60,000 nucleotides of DNA from Hydractinia symbiolongicarpus (taxonomy: Eukaryota > Cnidaria > Hydrozoa > Anthoathecata > Hydractiniidae), in contig NC_079875.1 of NCBI RefSeq assembly GCF_029227915.1, positions 17,293,001 to 17,353,000 on the forward strand, given 5' to 3'. Positions 45,226-57,312 of the stretch are shown piece by piece; within the stretch, counting starts at the first letter, position 1, and each line of letters starts with the position of its first letter. The notes beneath the pieces were generated by a model. The model made no database searches. It was not told the origin of the DNA and saw nothing but the letters and a program-made list of their open reading frames with translations. A program made the translations under genes and the position numbers.

Positions 45226-48200
45226 TTACGAATTAATGGAGGTGCTGTATTGGGGCTGTAATATTCTTTGTATTTCTTCTCTATCCGCATGGCTTCCCAT
45301 AACTCTGCAGATTACATCACATGGTAAACATCCATTGTGATCAGAAATCGTTTGATCTGCATCAAAACTCACCAAGATTCGCACTGTTTCAGTATGCCCC
45401 ATTTCCGAAGCCCAGTGTAAAGCTGTTTTGCCCCAAGTGTCCACATTGTTCACTGTTAAGTCTGTGTCCAATAGCAACAAATATCGAAGTAGGTCATTTT
45501 TTTCTCTTCTTGCAGTGTAGTGGAAGAGTGTTTGATCATGTTTGTCTCTTTCTTTGAGCTTCTCTCTTGACTGCCTCACTGTTTTTTGTATCAAATCGGT
45601 ATTTCCACGATAAGTGACATCGAACGAATCTACAAACAGAAAATTGTCTAACATAACATTTTCGGAAGATTTTTGTACAGTAAGTTTAGTTTTTGTGCTT
45701 TTAAATTTTTCGCATACATTGAATTTACTACCTTTTTCGCACCTCGTTTGTGACGAAAAAAATGTAAGATTATTGTAAATAGAAAACTGTGTTATTAAAG
45801 TCTCATTCTAATCGCGATATTATCGCACAATACAAGCACAAAGGAAAAGGTGGTGAGTTTTTTACCTAATGAAAAGCAAGGTGACAGGACAGCTGTTCTT
45901 GCCGGTGAGAAAAAGTTATCCAATTTATTTAAAATTAAATGATATTGAACATAAAACTTCGAAGTTGTTTTCATATCACTTCTTTGTATGAACGATTTCT
46001 CACGTCAACTTTTCAGTGTTTAATTATTCTACTACAAATAGAGTATATCAATCTGAATTTTTAAAAAGAATAAAAAAAATACAAGTTTCCAAACGACAAG
46101 GTGAAAAATCCCAAAACAAATCCCAATTGAGTAAAATTTATACTCGAATATCCTCTTTTTGGGTTGGAGTATTAACAGTCGGCTCACCAGGGGAATAACC
46201 GTATCAATTTTAGTCAGGATTGTTTTGTGGCGTCGTAGTTTAGCGGCTCTCGCACCTTGTGGAAATAATGGACAAGGCATATCCCTCGAAATTTGGGAGG
46301 CCAGCCATGTAAAATATGCACATCTATCTATCTATTTGACGTTACTATCTCAAATAATAGACCAAATGTTAAATAGTTTTCCTTTAATATCTTTCGTAAT
46401 CAATAATATTCAGAAGTGTCTATACTTCATGTACACCCAATATGTCAGCGAAATTTTACAAGAGGTATGGAACAACCATAAACTTTGTTTTAAAAAAATG
46501 CTTGATTCAGTGGGACATAATGACTAACTTAAGTGGATTAATTTTCACAAGGATTAATTTTCGCGAATTTCGGCGAAATAGACCTTTCGCGAATTTCCTA
46601 ATTATCCCAAACTAAGTTAAAGAGGTCGGAACTAAAATAATTCTTATCCCTAAGTTCCTTAGCAAAGGGTGGAACAAATTACCTAATTTCGTAAATATTT
46701 GCTGTTCGTTAATTGCCTCAATTGCGAACTGAAAGTTTTGGTCAAACCCTTCATATAACTGAGCTTTCTAATTAGCCTCGTGTTCAAAATATTTATTTTC
46801 TTCAAATCTAAATAAAATTCAACCAGAATATTATATTGCTCTAAAAACTTCAGTTTCGTCATGATACATTGATATTCTATCTGAATATTTTTATAATTTA
46901 TGAAATTTGAGAAAGGTGTATTCGCAAAAATAAGTACTCGCGAAAAGTTTGAAAAAGCCCAATTAGCGAAAATTATCCTCGTGAAAATTTTGTAAAGAGC
47001 TTATTCGACAAGATAAAGCCTCGCAAAAATTTGAGAACAACATTTTTTGATGATGTTGTTGATGTTGGAAAAGGATTGTGATGCATCGACCATTGATTCT
47101 TCTAAGATTCTTATTTAAAGAGTATAGAACAATTACAAAATTATTATAATTTTCTACAATATGGCTTACACGCATTATACTCGCCCGTCATGATCAGAGG
47201 TTTGATCGGGGTGATGCATTCTCTGTTAGAATGTAATACGGATATGCTATGGTAAATATTCACCTATGTATACACACCATCCGGATTAACTATCTGAGTT
47301 CATCACTTACGTATTGCCGCACGTAGTATAGTGGGTTCGTCTGCGGCTCCAAGTTCTGGGGACCGCGGATCGAATCCCACTCACTGCCAAGGAATATGTT
47401 AGTGAAAAACATAGTAGTTCTTCTACAATATGACAAAATGACTAGTTGACTAAGTAGGACAAACTGATAAGTAGATATAAAGGCACCCGGAAAAGAAGCT
47501 GGGATTCTTTAAACGAGTTACACGAGCAGGGGAAGCAGAGGTTGTTATTAAATATAACAAGATAAGTAGAAACATCATGAATGCTTTCTAATAAAATGCA
47601 AATTTTTCACTTACCTGCTATTGGTTTTCTCATATTGATGTAACTCTGCTGGCTTGGCGTTACTAAGAATTAAGTAATCAAGAACAACGAAAGTTGTAAT
47701 GTTACTGTGAGATAAAAAAAACAATGAAAGTTGTAATGTTACTATCAGATGAAAAACAATGATAATTGTCATGATATTATGAGGGTAAAAACGATGAAAG
47801 TTGCAATCTATGAGATTAAAACAATGAACGTTATGTTTCTACGAGGTTAAAAACAATGAAAGTTGTAATGTTACTATGCTTTCCAGTGCTTCTTTTTTGC
47901 TTTCCAGCATGTGACTAAAAAGCTAATTTAAAATCTAGAGACGACATTGGCTTTGCACCTCCACCCACTCCACCCAGTAAAAATTTAGCCAGCGTTCATA
48001 ACAATTTTTTTCTTAAAAAAAATTACAATGTTTGACAAAATTTTGCTAGTGTGAAATCGGAGAAATAAGGAATAATTCCCAATCGAAACAGTTGGCCTCG
48101 TAAACGAAAACAGAAGCAGCTGACTTATAGAATGTTAAAAAAAATTGTTAAAGATATACTACTTACGTGAGGGCTCCGGTAGGAATCTTCGATGAACAGG

Positions 48201-51200
48201 ATCTGTGCAATGATAAGAAAATAACAAAACAATAATAACAAAAACCAAGGAGGTTAAAGGAATTTTTAAGCCTCTTTGCAAATACATAGCAAATCAGATT
48301 CATTAAATTAAAATAGTTAGTCTCTGTGTTCGTAACGTAAAGTGGTGTTAATAGCGCACGATATACGACCCACTAGCACAGGGACAAACAACCCAAACGA
48401 AGGATATTTTCAGGTACAAGAAACGATTGGATTCCATTGTCACGTTTTTTTGACTCTTCTGCTGAAGACAAGACAACGCGAACGAAGGTCATTTTGGTTC
48501 TTTCATTTTTTTTTTTCTTTTTATAAAGGCTTTTTTTGTAATATTTTCATTGCAATGTTAAAATAAATATTCTTTCACGTTTTCTTGTCATATATAAATT
48601 TTAAACAAACTGATTTTGATGGAAGATTATATAAAGCCAGCTAGGTAGCTAGCTAGCCTTATTGATTAATGTTTTTAATAATTTTAGTATAAGGTTTTTT
48701 TTTATCATAGCTAACATTATTTTTTCTTGTGCTGGGGTTATAGCTAAAAAGTGAAAGTAGCCAAATGCATTTTAAAAATATTATCACTTATCTGTTCAGT
48801 TTATGTCATTGAATAATATAAATATTATCATGTCATGAAGTAGAGAGTTTTTTTGAGTCTATGACATGATAATATCTATATTATATCATAGCCAATAATT
48901 CCGTTCAATAATTTCTGTTTATTGATGTAATTAGACAACAGGGTTTATTTTTTTGCCTACGAATAATTTTGTAAAGATAATTTTACAAAACTTTTTCCGC
49001 AAAATAAAATTAGTAAGTGATTATTTTAGCTGAACTGGGTAATGAAGGACTTTTAACTGTGTTTTTGTTTACACCGACATCGCAAAAATTGTGTCATTGT
49101 GTCTTGGTTTACCTGTACTAAACACCCACCTTGATGTAAGTTACAATTGTTTTTTGAACTTTTATCAGAGCTTTAGCACCAGCAAAGACGCATATGGAGT
49201 TATAAAACATTTACGTGAACACGTACCTGAGTTTGGCACAGGTATGGCACAACTCCTGCTACCTAAGTGTGGCACCTATAAAGAAGGATATTTACACGTT
49301 GAAAGTAATATTATGTTGTAATTTGTTAATGAAAGCAGCGTAATACGATATCTTAAAGGATTAAATTTGGTCGGAAAGTAATTTCCTGCGAAAATTATTT
49401 TAAAACTTGATATTTGCCAAGTTTGCCAATTAATTTCTGCGAATGTTTATTTTTTCGCCAATTTCGAACGACAATTCACGCTATTTTTTCTTCTGATTCA
49501 TCTAGAACAATGTTTATATGAAAATTTCAGATTTGCAATCAGTGACAAAATATATTGGCAAAACTCAGAGAAATTCAGTTAAGTATAGCAACTGAAGTTT
49601 ACTCCCCCCCCTTCCCCCTATATCAAGGCTTTTTTTACAAACAAAAACACTGTCAGAGCACTGATACAGGGGGAAGGGGGGGGGGATTCACAGCTGTCAT
49701 CACTGTTTTGCCATTTATTTTGTCCAGGATTGTGATGATGCCTCCTGCATAAAAGGCTTTAAAAATCCCCGCATAAAATAAGAAACAAAATGTCATCAAA
49801 TTCTTTTTTCGGAAAATTCGCGAAATTTTAGTTTCAAAAGATTTTTCAAGAAAGTAAATTCCCCCTAATTCCCTTAATATGATGAGTTAGTAAATTTTAT
49901 TAAGAATTTTGTTATTGCCTTTCCAAAGACCTCAAATGAAAATGGTTTAGATGTTAACTCTAGGTCCGATAATGAAAGCTTCGAGGGCATTTTCCGCAAA
50001 GCGGGTGAAGGTGTAAGCAATTTCCCTATGTCTAAGCAATTTCGCAAAATATATTTTTATCGGATAAAGGTTAACAAGCACGCATTTTTACAACAGTATA
50101 GTCCTTTAAATTAAACCATTTTGTTTATAAATTTTTCAAGTAACTTGTCACACGTTACGGATATTTTACAATAGGAAGGAGATGCAGGCAGTCCTGCCTT
50201 CGCGAAAAAATTCTGCGAAGCGTGGATTTGCGAACGTTTGTGATGTGTTAAAGAAAGGGGTACAAACAATCTTTTGAATTTTTCGCAACGTATAAGTATC
50301 CAAGTCTAGCATTCTGTGTGCGCATGCAAATTATACATATTGGTCCCAGGGGCGGATCTAGGATTTTTTTATGGTTAGGCAAAATTTGACATATTTTTTG
50401 GCAAAGTAATCAAGGGTTGTGGCGTTGTACGAGGTAAAGCGGACGTTTTGTGTTTTTATTAAAAAAGAAGCTAAAATCGTTCCAAAAGTGAGGTTTAAGT
50501 CAGAAAAGAGTTAGAAATCAGAAAAATAACATCAGAACATTTAACATGTCTGCATATTATTTGCCCTCACATGCCCCTGTCAACTATGTTTAAAAGTACT
50601 TTGAAATCTTTAAGAAAGTTTTAGTAAGTAGGTCAATTCTGAAGATTCTCATATAAAAAGCAACATATATACACATTCTACATATAAGCATAAGTTAACA
50701 TGACATTTTCATTGGTTTGCAGTATGAAGCAGAACGTTCTTTAACATGCAATTCTTGTTTCGATCTGTATCATTTTACGTGAAAATCATTCCTATCAGTA
50801 CAAGTTATTTTGATATCATACCCATCCATTTGATATATAGATATATCCATTGTTTACAGTTTTCCAATATTATAAGGTTTTATAATGAATATCCTGTGTT
50901 CTTTAATTGATGGTGATTTTCATTGTCAGAAGAATATTCATCATGGCTGACATCAATATATCTATTCCTAAAACAAAATTATATATGTTGTATTGCTCAA
51001 CAAAAAAGAAGAAATATTATACAACAAACTTGTACTATTCTTAGATTAGGTATCGTTTCCTTCTTTTGTTTTTAGCAATTTTATCATCATTAAAAGCAGC
51101 ATGGGAAAGTTAAGGATCTCCTTGTGCTCTTAAAAGTTTTTAAAATGAGCAGTGGGATGTTGTATATAAAATCTACTGTTTAAAAGTTCCAACAAAGTCA

Positions 51201-54200
51201 AAGTTCTTAGGGACACTCACAATTGAAAAGTATATGCTAAATGTAAATTTGCATTGGGGCGAGGTAGAATCCTTTGACGTTTAAAATTCCCAGGGAAAGG
51301 GGATTTACAGACCTATTTACATTTATCTTACACCTTTGCGTTTATGAAAGAGCTGACCCTTAGCTATCTTACAAGAATTATTCCTTTTCCACACAGACAC
51401 AAAGATACAAAGTTGCATAAACGGCTACACAAAGCCTGTGACCTTAAGACAATAAACAAAAAACTAACAAAATTTCAACTAATACACATGCAGCTTAGCA
51501 ATACTCTATACCAAACTTAACATACACCTCCAAACATTTTTTGACGGCCAAGACAGTGTTTACATAAATTGCCTCAGTTACCTCGTTTAGCATTGGGCTT
51601 TAGTAAACGAACAATCCATTTGATCGAGGTTAAGTTAAAACCTTTTGTTTTGATAAGAAAGAGATTTTTTAAATCACACGTTTTGTAAGAACATCTGGTG
51701 CTTTACCACTTTTAAGAATAGTTCTTGACACAAAAGTGCCTTAAATGCAGCAGCAGTAAAAACTAAAATATATGAAGTATTACTTACTTTAAAGCAATGT
51801 ATTTATTGTCTTTTGCAGAGGCAGGATGGTTTGGTTTAAGACAACAACACGGTGCACGTGGCAACAATACTTCCCTCCAGCATTTCCAATCCTTTTAATA
51901 TCTAAAAGGGTTTCCAAACTCAAAACTTCTTCATCTAACTTAGCTAGAATACAATTGCTTTGATTTATTCTAGCCACTTGTGGTGCTTCTGACCCAGCTA
52001 AACCATGTTGAATAAGATGCACTCCATTGTCGTCCATGTAACCGTGGTCGTTTTAGGCGTTTAAACTTAAAAACCCACGGACGTTTCAGGCGTTTTTTCT
52101 TCCCATTTCAAAATTTCATTCATTGGAACTTGAAAACCCGCGGGCTTTTTATGCGTTTTTTCTTCCATCTGTGATTTTCATTCATTCGAAACCTTATAAC
52201 CCGCGGTCGTTTTAGGCGAATCGACATTTTTGCCTAAGATAGTCCCGGGTTTGCTTTTGAGTAAAATATCATTGATAAAAAAACTGAAAAAAACGCCGCA
52301 TCGTCATACCAAAATAATTCTGTTTTTTATGGATTATTCTATCTATAGAATGTTTTTTCTACGGCCACAAAATTAGGCTTAGGCAATTGCCTAGGCTGCC
52401 TAACCCTAGATCCGCCCCTGGGTCCGGCATTTCCAAAGTAGATACAAAGCACTTCTTGTTCTATTTTCTTGAAGAGCATACAAACTAAATACGTACAAAG
52501 CATTTATCCTGTTCAAGTATTTCTAAAGAAGAAGCAAATTACATATCTTGGTCCGGTACTTCGGACGAAGATACAAGAAGGATATCTTCCTCTGGTGTTT
52601 CTGGTGGACATGAACGGCTGAGCTCTTGAGCATTAACTAGTTACCTTTATTTTTGAGTTTAGTTTATTTTCTCTTAACATGGAGATAAAGTCGTACTTAC
52701 CTCAATACCAATGCTTTTGGCATCAACCGAACCAAAATTTTCGCCTGTATATGGTAACCATGTGTTGTTATAACCATCCAATGCCCGCATCTGTGAAATA
52801 AGTAGACAGACATTAACCTTTAGCAACAAGTTTTAAGGTACTGTGAAATTTCATGTTCAAAAGGGAATTTCATTTAACAAAACTTTTGTTTGTTTGGATA
52901 ATTCATATGTTTGTTTAGCCTACAGAGTGTCATAGTGTATCAATTAAGCTCCAGTCATTTGAACGTAAACTTGTTTTTGCTAAGTTGGCGGTTGAAGATA
53001 TTCGTGCAAGGACACTATTCGCATAGTTTTCTCCTTTTAAACAAATAAAAATAGCATTTTTTTAGGGTAATTTTTTTTTGCGAATGCCTGTAGCAACTGC
53101 GCATTACATTCTCTAATTACATTCTCCTTTGCACGAGATACTTGTTTTCATAAAATCTTTAAATTAAAAAATAAGCTCTTACTTGATTATAAATAAAATA
53201 ACCAGAAGCTTAATCATTGTGGAAATCAGAGGGATTTAAGACGATTTTCTTAAAAAACTATAATTCGTCTACACATTCTAGTAGACATCATCAGAGTGTA
53301 ATTTTTTACAAATTAAAAGTTAGTAAGCGTTTCTATGGATACATATATATTATATAAAAACAGTAATAAAAAATAATGACCTAATTCAACAATTTCAATG
53401 GTACTGATTGTTCTTGAACATTCAAGGTTGGTTTAACGTGCTTAATATGTAATGTTTCCGCCAACTTTCTTTTGAATTTGTTGTTTCTATAGCCACCAGA
53501 TAGAATTACAAAATCGTCTATGGTGACACTTTGGTGGCCAGATTTCTGTGCATGTTCAACCAAATGTGACTTTTTATCACGTCCTTGGTGGTCCGCGATA
53601 CGTTCTGCAAATCTTCTACCTACTTCTCCTATATACGTAAATTCACAATTTCGATCAGGACATGTGGCCCTACATATCATGTCATGTTTGTGTTTTTTTC
53701 TCAATCTTATCTTTAACATTGAATTTCGAACTTAGTTTTGTTCCTGTGTAGATAATTTTGCACGTATTGTTTGCAGATATAACATTTTTTAAAGTGTTAC
53801 GTAATGACTTCATAGTCGTTTCTCCCAATTTTCCTTTATATGGTAACTTCAAAAAATGCTCTTCTATATCAGTATTTGATACTGTGTGTTGAGTTGGCTG
53901 TACTGCTGTGTTCAAATGTTTAGCCTTTTCAAATGTTTGTTCAATAACCCATTTTGGATAGCCATTTATGTCTCTAAACACTTTCTTAAGGTGTAGAACT
54001 TCTTTTTGTAAATGCTTTTCGTTGGAACATTCTTTGAAGGCTCTAGACACTAAGGTTTGTAATGTACCTCTTTTCCATGTGGTTGGTGCAAACGACTGCT
54101 AATGAAGATATATATTGTTATTAGTACTTTTACGATATACTGTGGTTTGGATTCCAAATTCTTTCCTTATTACAAGTACACCCAAGAAAGCAATAGTACC

Positions 54201-57200
54201 ATTCTGCTCTGTTTCATATGTGAATTTAATGTTGTTATGGAAATTGTTCAATTTCGACATAACAAAATCTATTGAACCTACTTTTATGTACGCAATAGTG
54301 TCGTCAACATACCTTCTCCATGGGCTCATTTGATCTTTTAAGGATGGTAGAATTGTTCTTTCTAACTGAACCATGAATATACCTGCAAGGACTGGGCCTA
54401 ACGGCGATCCCATTGCAACATCATCAGTTTGTATATAAATTTCGCTATTATAGCTAAAATGAATATTTTTTGTGGAAAGTATGAGAAGTTCTTTCATTTG
54501 TTGTTTAGGTATATTCGTCTTAATTTCCTTGTTGGTGTAAATTCGTTTAAGAATAATGTCAATTGTGAAGTCTAAAGAAACGTTAGTAAATAATGACGGA
54601 CCACCATGGACGTGATAAAAAGTCACATTTGGTTGAACATGCACAGAAATCTGGCCACCAAAGTGTCACCATAGACGATTTTGAAATTCTATCTGGTGGC
54701 TATAGAAACAATAAATTCAAAAGAAATTTGGCAGAAGCATTACATAGTAAGCACGTTAAACCAACCTTGAATGTTCAAGAACAAGCAGTGCCATTGAAAT
54801 TGTTGAATTAGGTCGTTATTTTTTATTACTGTTTTTATATATTATATATGTATCCATAGAAACGCTTACTTACTGTAACACTTTAATTTTTAATTTGTGA
54901 AAAATATACACTCTGGTGATGTCTACTGGAATGTGTAGACGATGTATAGTTTTTAAAAAAAATCGTTTTACATCCCTCTAATTTTCACAATGATTAAGCT
55001 TTTAGTTATTTTATTTATAATCAAGTTGTATGCCCGAAATGATATTTTCCAAGCTCTTACTTATCTCAGGATGTCGCTTTTTAAAAAGAGATTTATTTTG
55101 GAATAGCGTTTACTTGTGAAGGACGCTTCTTAGCTGAGTAGTAGCCTTGTGGTAAAGAGTTCGCTCCTGATACGGAAGGTCTTGGGTTCAATCCTCGGCC
55201 GAGTCATGCCAGACACTATAAAATTGTAAATCTATCCTTTCTGCTTAACGCTCAGCGTGAGAATAGGTTTAATATCTTAGGCGGTTGTCTAGTTGACCGA
55301 TTGCTGTGCTTGCATTACTTTCACAGCTCAAAGGGAAGCTTTAAATGCACTAGGACCCCCTTCGCAGCACCCTCGTTGATAGCAGTACCAGTAGGGACTG
55401 AGAGGCTATCCTGTGTAAATAATTTTAATAATAATAATGAAGTTGGGTAATTATTTAAGGAAAGTGTGTCTTTTAAAGGTGAATAATTGATTTATCAAAC
55501 TGTTGCTAACTTAAAGTCGTTATTTTACAGATAGGGAACTTTACCTCTTGGTCTCGATAAAATCGTGGTCTAGGCAGCTGCTGTGGAAATCGGGATGGAG
55601 AATCTTCACTACAAAATAGCAGTTCGTCGACCTTTAGGAAAACAATATGTTTTAACAATTAATCAATATAATTTGGGTTACAACAGTTTTGTTTTCTTTA
55701 CCTCCTCAATCTGGGACACGACTGCCCGTTGCATAACTCGGATCTCGTCAAAACTACGTGATGGCCGCATTTTTCGTCCGGGAAACCTTGAAGCAGTAGC
55801 TTTTTTCTGTTTGATATCATTTTCTCCTAAATTCAATTTTTATGAAGTATGTTAGAGTTCGAGTTAATTTAGGTTTAAAGTTTTAACTTAAATGTGTTGA
55901 TTAAAAAATTTGGATTTTGAGCGTTGGATTAAATTCGGCGAATTTAATTTAAGACTTCGCTAAATTAGCATGATGTTTAAGCTAGGGCGACACAAGGGGC
56001 TTTTTTCATGCGCATGTAACGGGAAGTGTTTCATTCAATGCGCCTGAAAATGTTACGTGTGTAGCCACTACAAAAACCAGCAAAAAAGATGAATCTGGAA
56101 ACGTGATAGAAGGCCCCTGGCGGAAGAATGTACCATCAAAAGTTGGTATCATCAAATAAGGGCAAGCGCTCAACTTTTTTTGAGTCTCTTTACAACGAAT
56201 GAAAGAATCGCATACTGAAGGTAAAGATTTTATGGGTAATTTTATTTGGTTAATAGAAAATATGTTGAAACAAACTTCAAAGGCGGGCGACACAATGAAA
56301 CATTTCAAAAAATTGTTGGCAGCACAAAACTTCTCTCTGCAACAAAATTGTCCCTGCAACAAATGAAAATAAATCTATTTTGTCCCTGTGTTGCTCAGCA
56401 ACAATATTTGTGTCCACAGGGACTATTTTTATGTGTTGTTAAAATTTATTTTTGTAATGGGACACGATGGGACTTTTACATGCGCGATAAAAAGATTTAT
56501 AAGCTAAACATATTAAAAAAGTCTCTATATTAAATACACAATCCAAAAAAGAGCAAATGCGATATATTTTTATCCACTTTGTTGTGACGAACGATTTTAA
56601 ATTCCGGATGAGCACGTGGAGATTTCCACAGTTGGACGACTCGTAAAACAAGTATTAAAGAAATTTGTTTACTTACTGACTTGTGCAATTAAATTTTCCA
56701 TTTGTTTTTGTTTCTACAAATAGAATTGGCAAATTACACAGAAACATATATGCTAAAAACTTTAAACACCAGGAATTATGTTTTATGCAGAAATTAAGCT
56801 TGAAACAACTAGCGAAGCATTGAATGCCACATTGTAAAGAAAAAGTACGTATATTCATCTTTTTTACATAAAGCTTATAATGTGGTTTTAACCATAGTTA
56901 TGTGGAAAGGTAAAAGCGCTGAAGAAAAATACATCAATATGATATACAATACCTTTTTGGCTACATTAAGCTCATTCTTTAATTTTTGATTCTCTTCTCT
57001 AAGTTTGGCATTGTCCTAAAAAACATTAGATACGATCAATTTTTTTTAATAAACATTCTAACCAGCTGTTTTTATGTCCCCTTTTTTACCGATACAATAC
57101 TTTAAAATCCCTCGAATTTTCGCATCTCTAAGAGCACTTTGTATGTTGTGAGGAATTCGCGGAAATTAGATCTTTTAGGGGTAGCAGTATGTGGATACAA

Positions 57201-57312
57201 AGCCCACCCAGTTAAATCACTGGAATTTGTTATAGCCGTTAATCAGTTTTGAGTATAACAGAGTGAAAAATAGTATTACCTTCTTTAGTCTCCTTCCAAA
57301 GAAGTTTACCAT
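45226..57312 (-). CDS. coiled-coil and ankyrin-repeat protein (unassigned)
   Basis: Nine exons on the - strand: 57312-57280, 57015-56953, 55826-55702, 55608-55545, 52790-52701, 49275-49227, 48202-48167, 47662-47615, 45629-45226. All have GT-AG borders and the phases chain without a stop to 303 residues. Exon 1 gives ATG and MVNFFGRRLKK. Exon 2 is a heptad-like helix (LREENQKLKNEL). Exons 3-8 are a linker, probably disordered, with Pro-rich words and SYINM, a tyrosine motif of the YxxM/YxN type. The last exon carries about two and a half ankyrin repeats (TLFHYTARREKNDLLRYLL; GKTALHWASEMGHTETVRIL) and stops at 45226. Exons 6-8 are only 36-49 bases, so this model rests on phase agreement plus splice consensus and needs transcript proof. 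Several other frames of exon 3 are open, but only this one continues. No family was recognised. Confidence 0.62.
47316..47390 (+). mobile_element. tRNA-like SINE head
   Basis: GTAGTATAGTGGGTTCG (A-box region) and GGATCGAATCCC (B box, 47367-47378) at normal spacing. No proper cloverleaf stem closes it. The body downstream has no clear end. It lies between the last two exons of the ankyrin gene. Confidence 0.5.
47683..47878. repeat. minisatellite, period about 35 bases
   Basis: About six imperfect copies of a unit like AACAATGAAAGTTGTAATG followed by TTACTATGAGATAAA. Copies differ by substitutions and small deletions. It lies just upstream (in transcript sense) of exon 47662-47615 of the ankyrin gene. 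Confidence 0.8.
48811..48887. repeat. 77-base near-perfect inverted repeat
   Basis: AATATTATCATGTCATGAAG on the left pairs with CTATGACATGATAATAT on the right across a spacer of about 18 bases, extended by AT-rich flanks. It is probably a tiny foldback element in an intron of the ankyrin gene. Confidence 0.75.
49601..49686. repeat. C-run/G-run inverted repeat
   Basis: CTCCCCCCCCTTCCCCCTAT with ATCA pairs with TGATACAGGGGGAAGGGGG about 36 bases later. Strand-asymmetric polypyrimidine and polypurine arms are able to form a stable hairpin. Possibly a degenerate MITE. Confidence 0.7.
50347..52420. mobile_element. 2.07-kb hAT-type DNA transposon, non-autonomous
   Basis: Left end CAGGGGCGGATCTAGGATTT; right end CCTAGATCCGCCCCTG, its inverse. 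Both sides carry GGTCC (50342-50346 and 52421-52425), a 5-bp target duplication. The CAGGGGCGGATC terminus is characteristic of hAT elements. The interior has no recognisable transposase; the one notable frame (51789-52037, - strand, 82 codons, start MDDNGVHLIQHG) matches nothing I know. Near the right end three short words (CGTGGTCGTTTTAGGCG and variants) repeat at intervals of about 60 bases. It sits in intron 5 of the ankyrin gene. Confidence 0.75.
53173..53184. repeat. left target-site duplication of the Penelope composite
   Basis: AAGCTCTTACTT, identical to 55051-55062 on the far side of the composite. Confidence 0.8.
53381..54600 (-). pseudogene. Penelope-like RT and GIY-YIG polyprotein, broken
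   Basis: The - strand reads RT fingers/palm with AMGSPLGPVLAG and the catalytic RRYVDDT, then a thumb/linker with YPKWVIEQTFEKAK, then a GIY-YIG-type nuclease (YIGEVGRRFAERI, HLVEHAQKSGH). Breaks: a TAG in frame at about 54099, where related elements usually have Trp after YLH, and a one-base frame change between the linker and the nuclease near 53700. The N-terminal part of the RT is missing because of the head-to-head junction. Not expected to be active. Confidence 0.85.
54596..54811 (+). pseudogene. second Penelope GIY-YIG fragment (opposite strand)
   Basis: Open for about 70 codons: HHGRDKKSHLVEHAQKSGH to a stop at 54811, nearly identical to the nuclease end of the - copy with about six amino-acid differences. 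It lacks the catalytic YIG part upstream. Confidence 0.8.
55135..55439 (+). mobile_element. full-length tRNA-derived SINE
   Basis: Head TAGCCTTGTGGTAAAGAG (A box) and GGGTTCAATCC (B box, 55184-55194), a body of about 200 bases, and a 3' end GAGGCTATCCTGTGTAAATA with an (AAT)n tail. The 3' end is shared with the SINEs at 4513 and 59344 although the body differs. Confidence 0.8.
55985..56500. other. intronic region with repeat-like words, no gene
   Basis: GGGCGACACAA occurs twice in similar form and CATGCGCATGTAA has a loose inverted partner near 56480. The 118-codon - strand frame (56006-56362) has no splice or domain support. Perhaps a degenerate DNA element. Confidence 0.3.
56522..56643 (+). 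mobile_element. degenerate Helitron in ankyrin gene intron 2
   Basis: TCTCTATATTAAATACAC start; the interior GCAAATGCGATATATTTTTA matches the Helitron at 13800-13978; then GTGGAGATTTCCAC hairpin and GACGACTCG in place of GACTAG. Confidence 0.6.

Larger units (their letters stand above)
53185..55050. mobile_element. Penelope-like retroelement, inverted composite
   Basis: Two 5'-truncated copies of one Penelope-like element lie head to head. The - copy (about 54600 down to 53185) has part of the RT, the linker and the GIY-YIG domain. The + copy (about 54600 up to 55050) has only the GIY-YIG end and 3' UTR. Arms 53185-53600 and about 54595-55030 are inverted repeats of each other. The whole is flanked by a single 12-bp duplication (AAGCTCTTACTT at 53173-53184 and 55051-55062), so both halves arrived together. 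It lies in intron 4 of the ankyrin gene. Confidence 0.85.

Noticed and set aside
47316-47390. Functional tRNA genes at the A/B-box pairs
   Set aside because: No acceptor stem or full cloverleaf can be drawn for this or the other four heads; they are SINE promoters.
47683-47878. CRISPR-like array
   Set aside because: The repeats are contiguous and imperfect with no spacers, and the setting is eukaryotic; it is a minisatellite.
55702-55826. Alternative frame of ankyrin-gene exon 3 (SFDEIRVMQRAVVSQIEE)
   Set aside because: It looks protein-like, but it does not chain in phase with exon 2, and following it through exons 4-6 meets a stop; the chosen frame stays open through all nine exons.
56006-56362. 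118-codon frame on the - strand
   Set aside because: It lies in intron 2 of the ankyrin gene with no splice support; the DNA shows repeat-like words instead.
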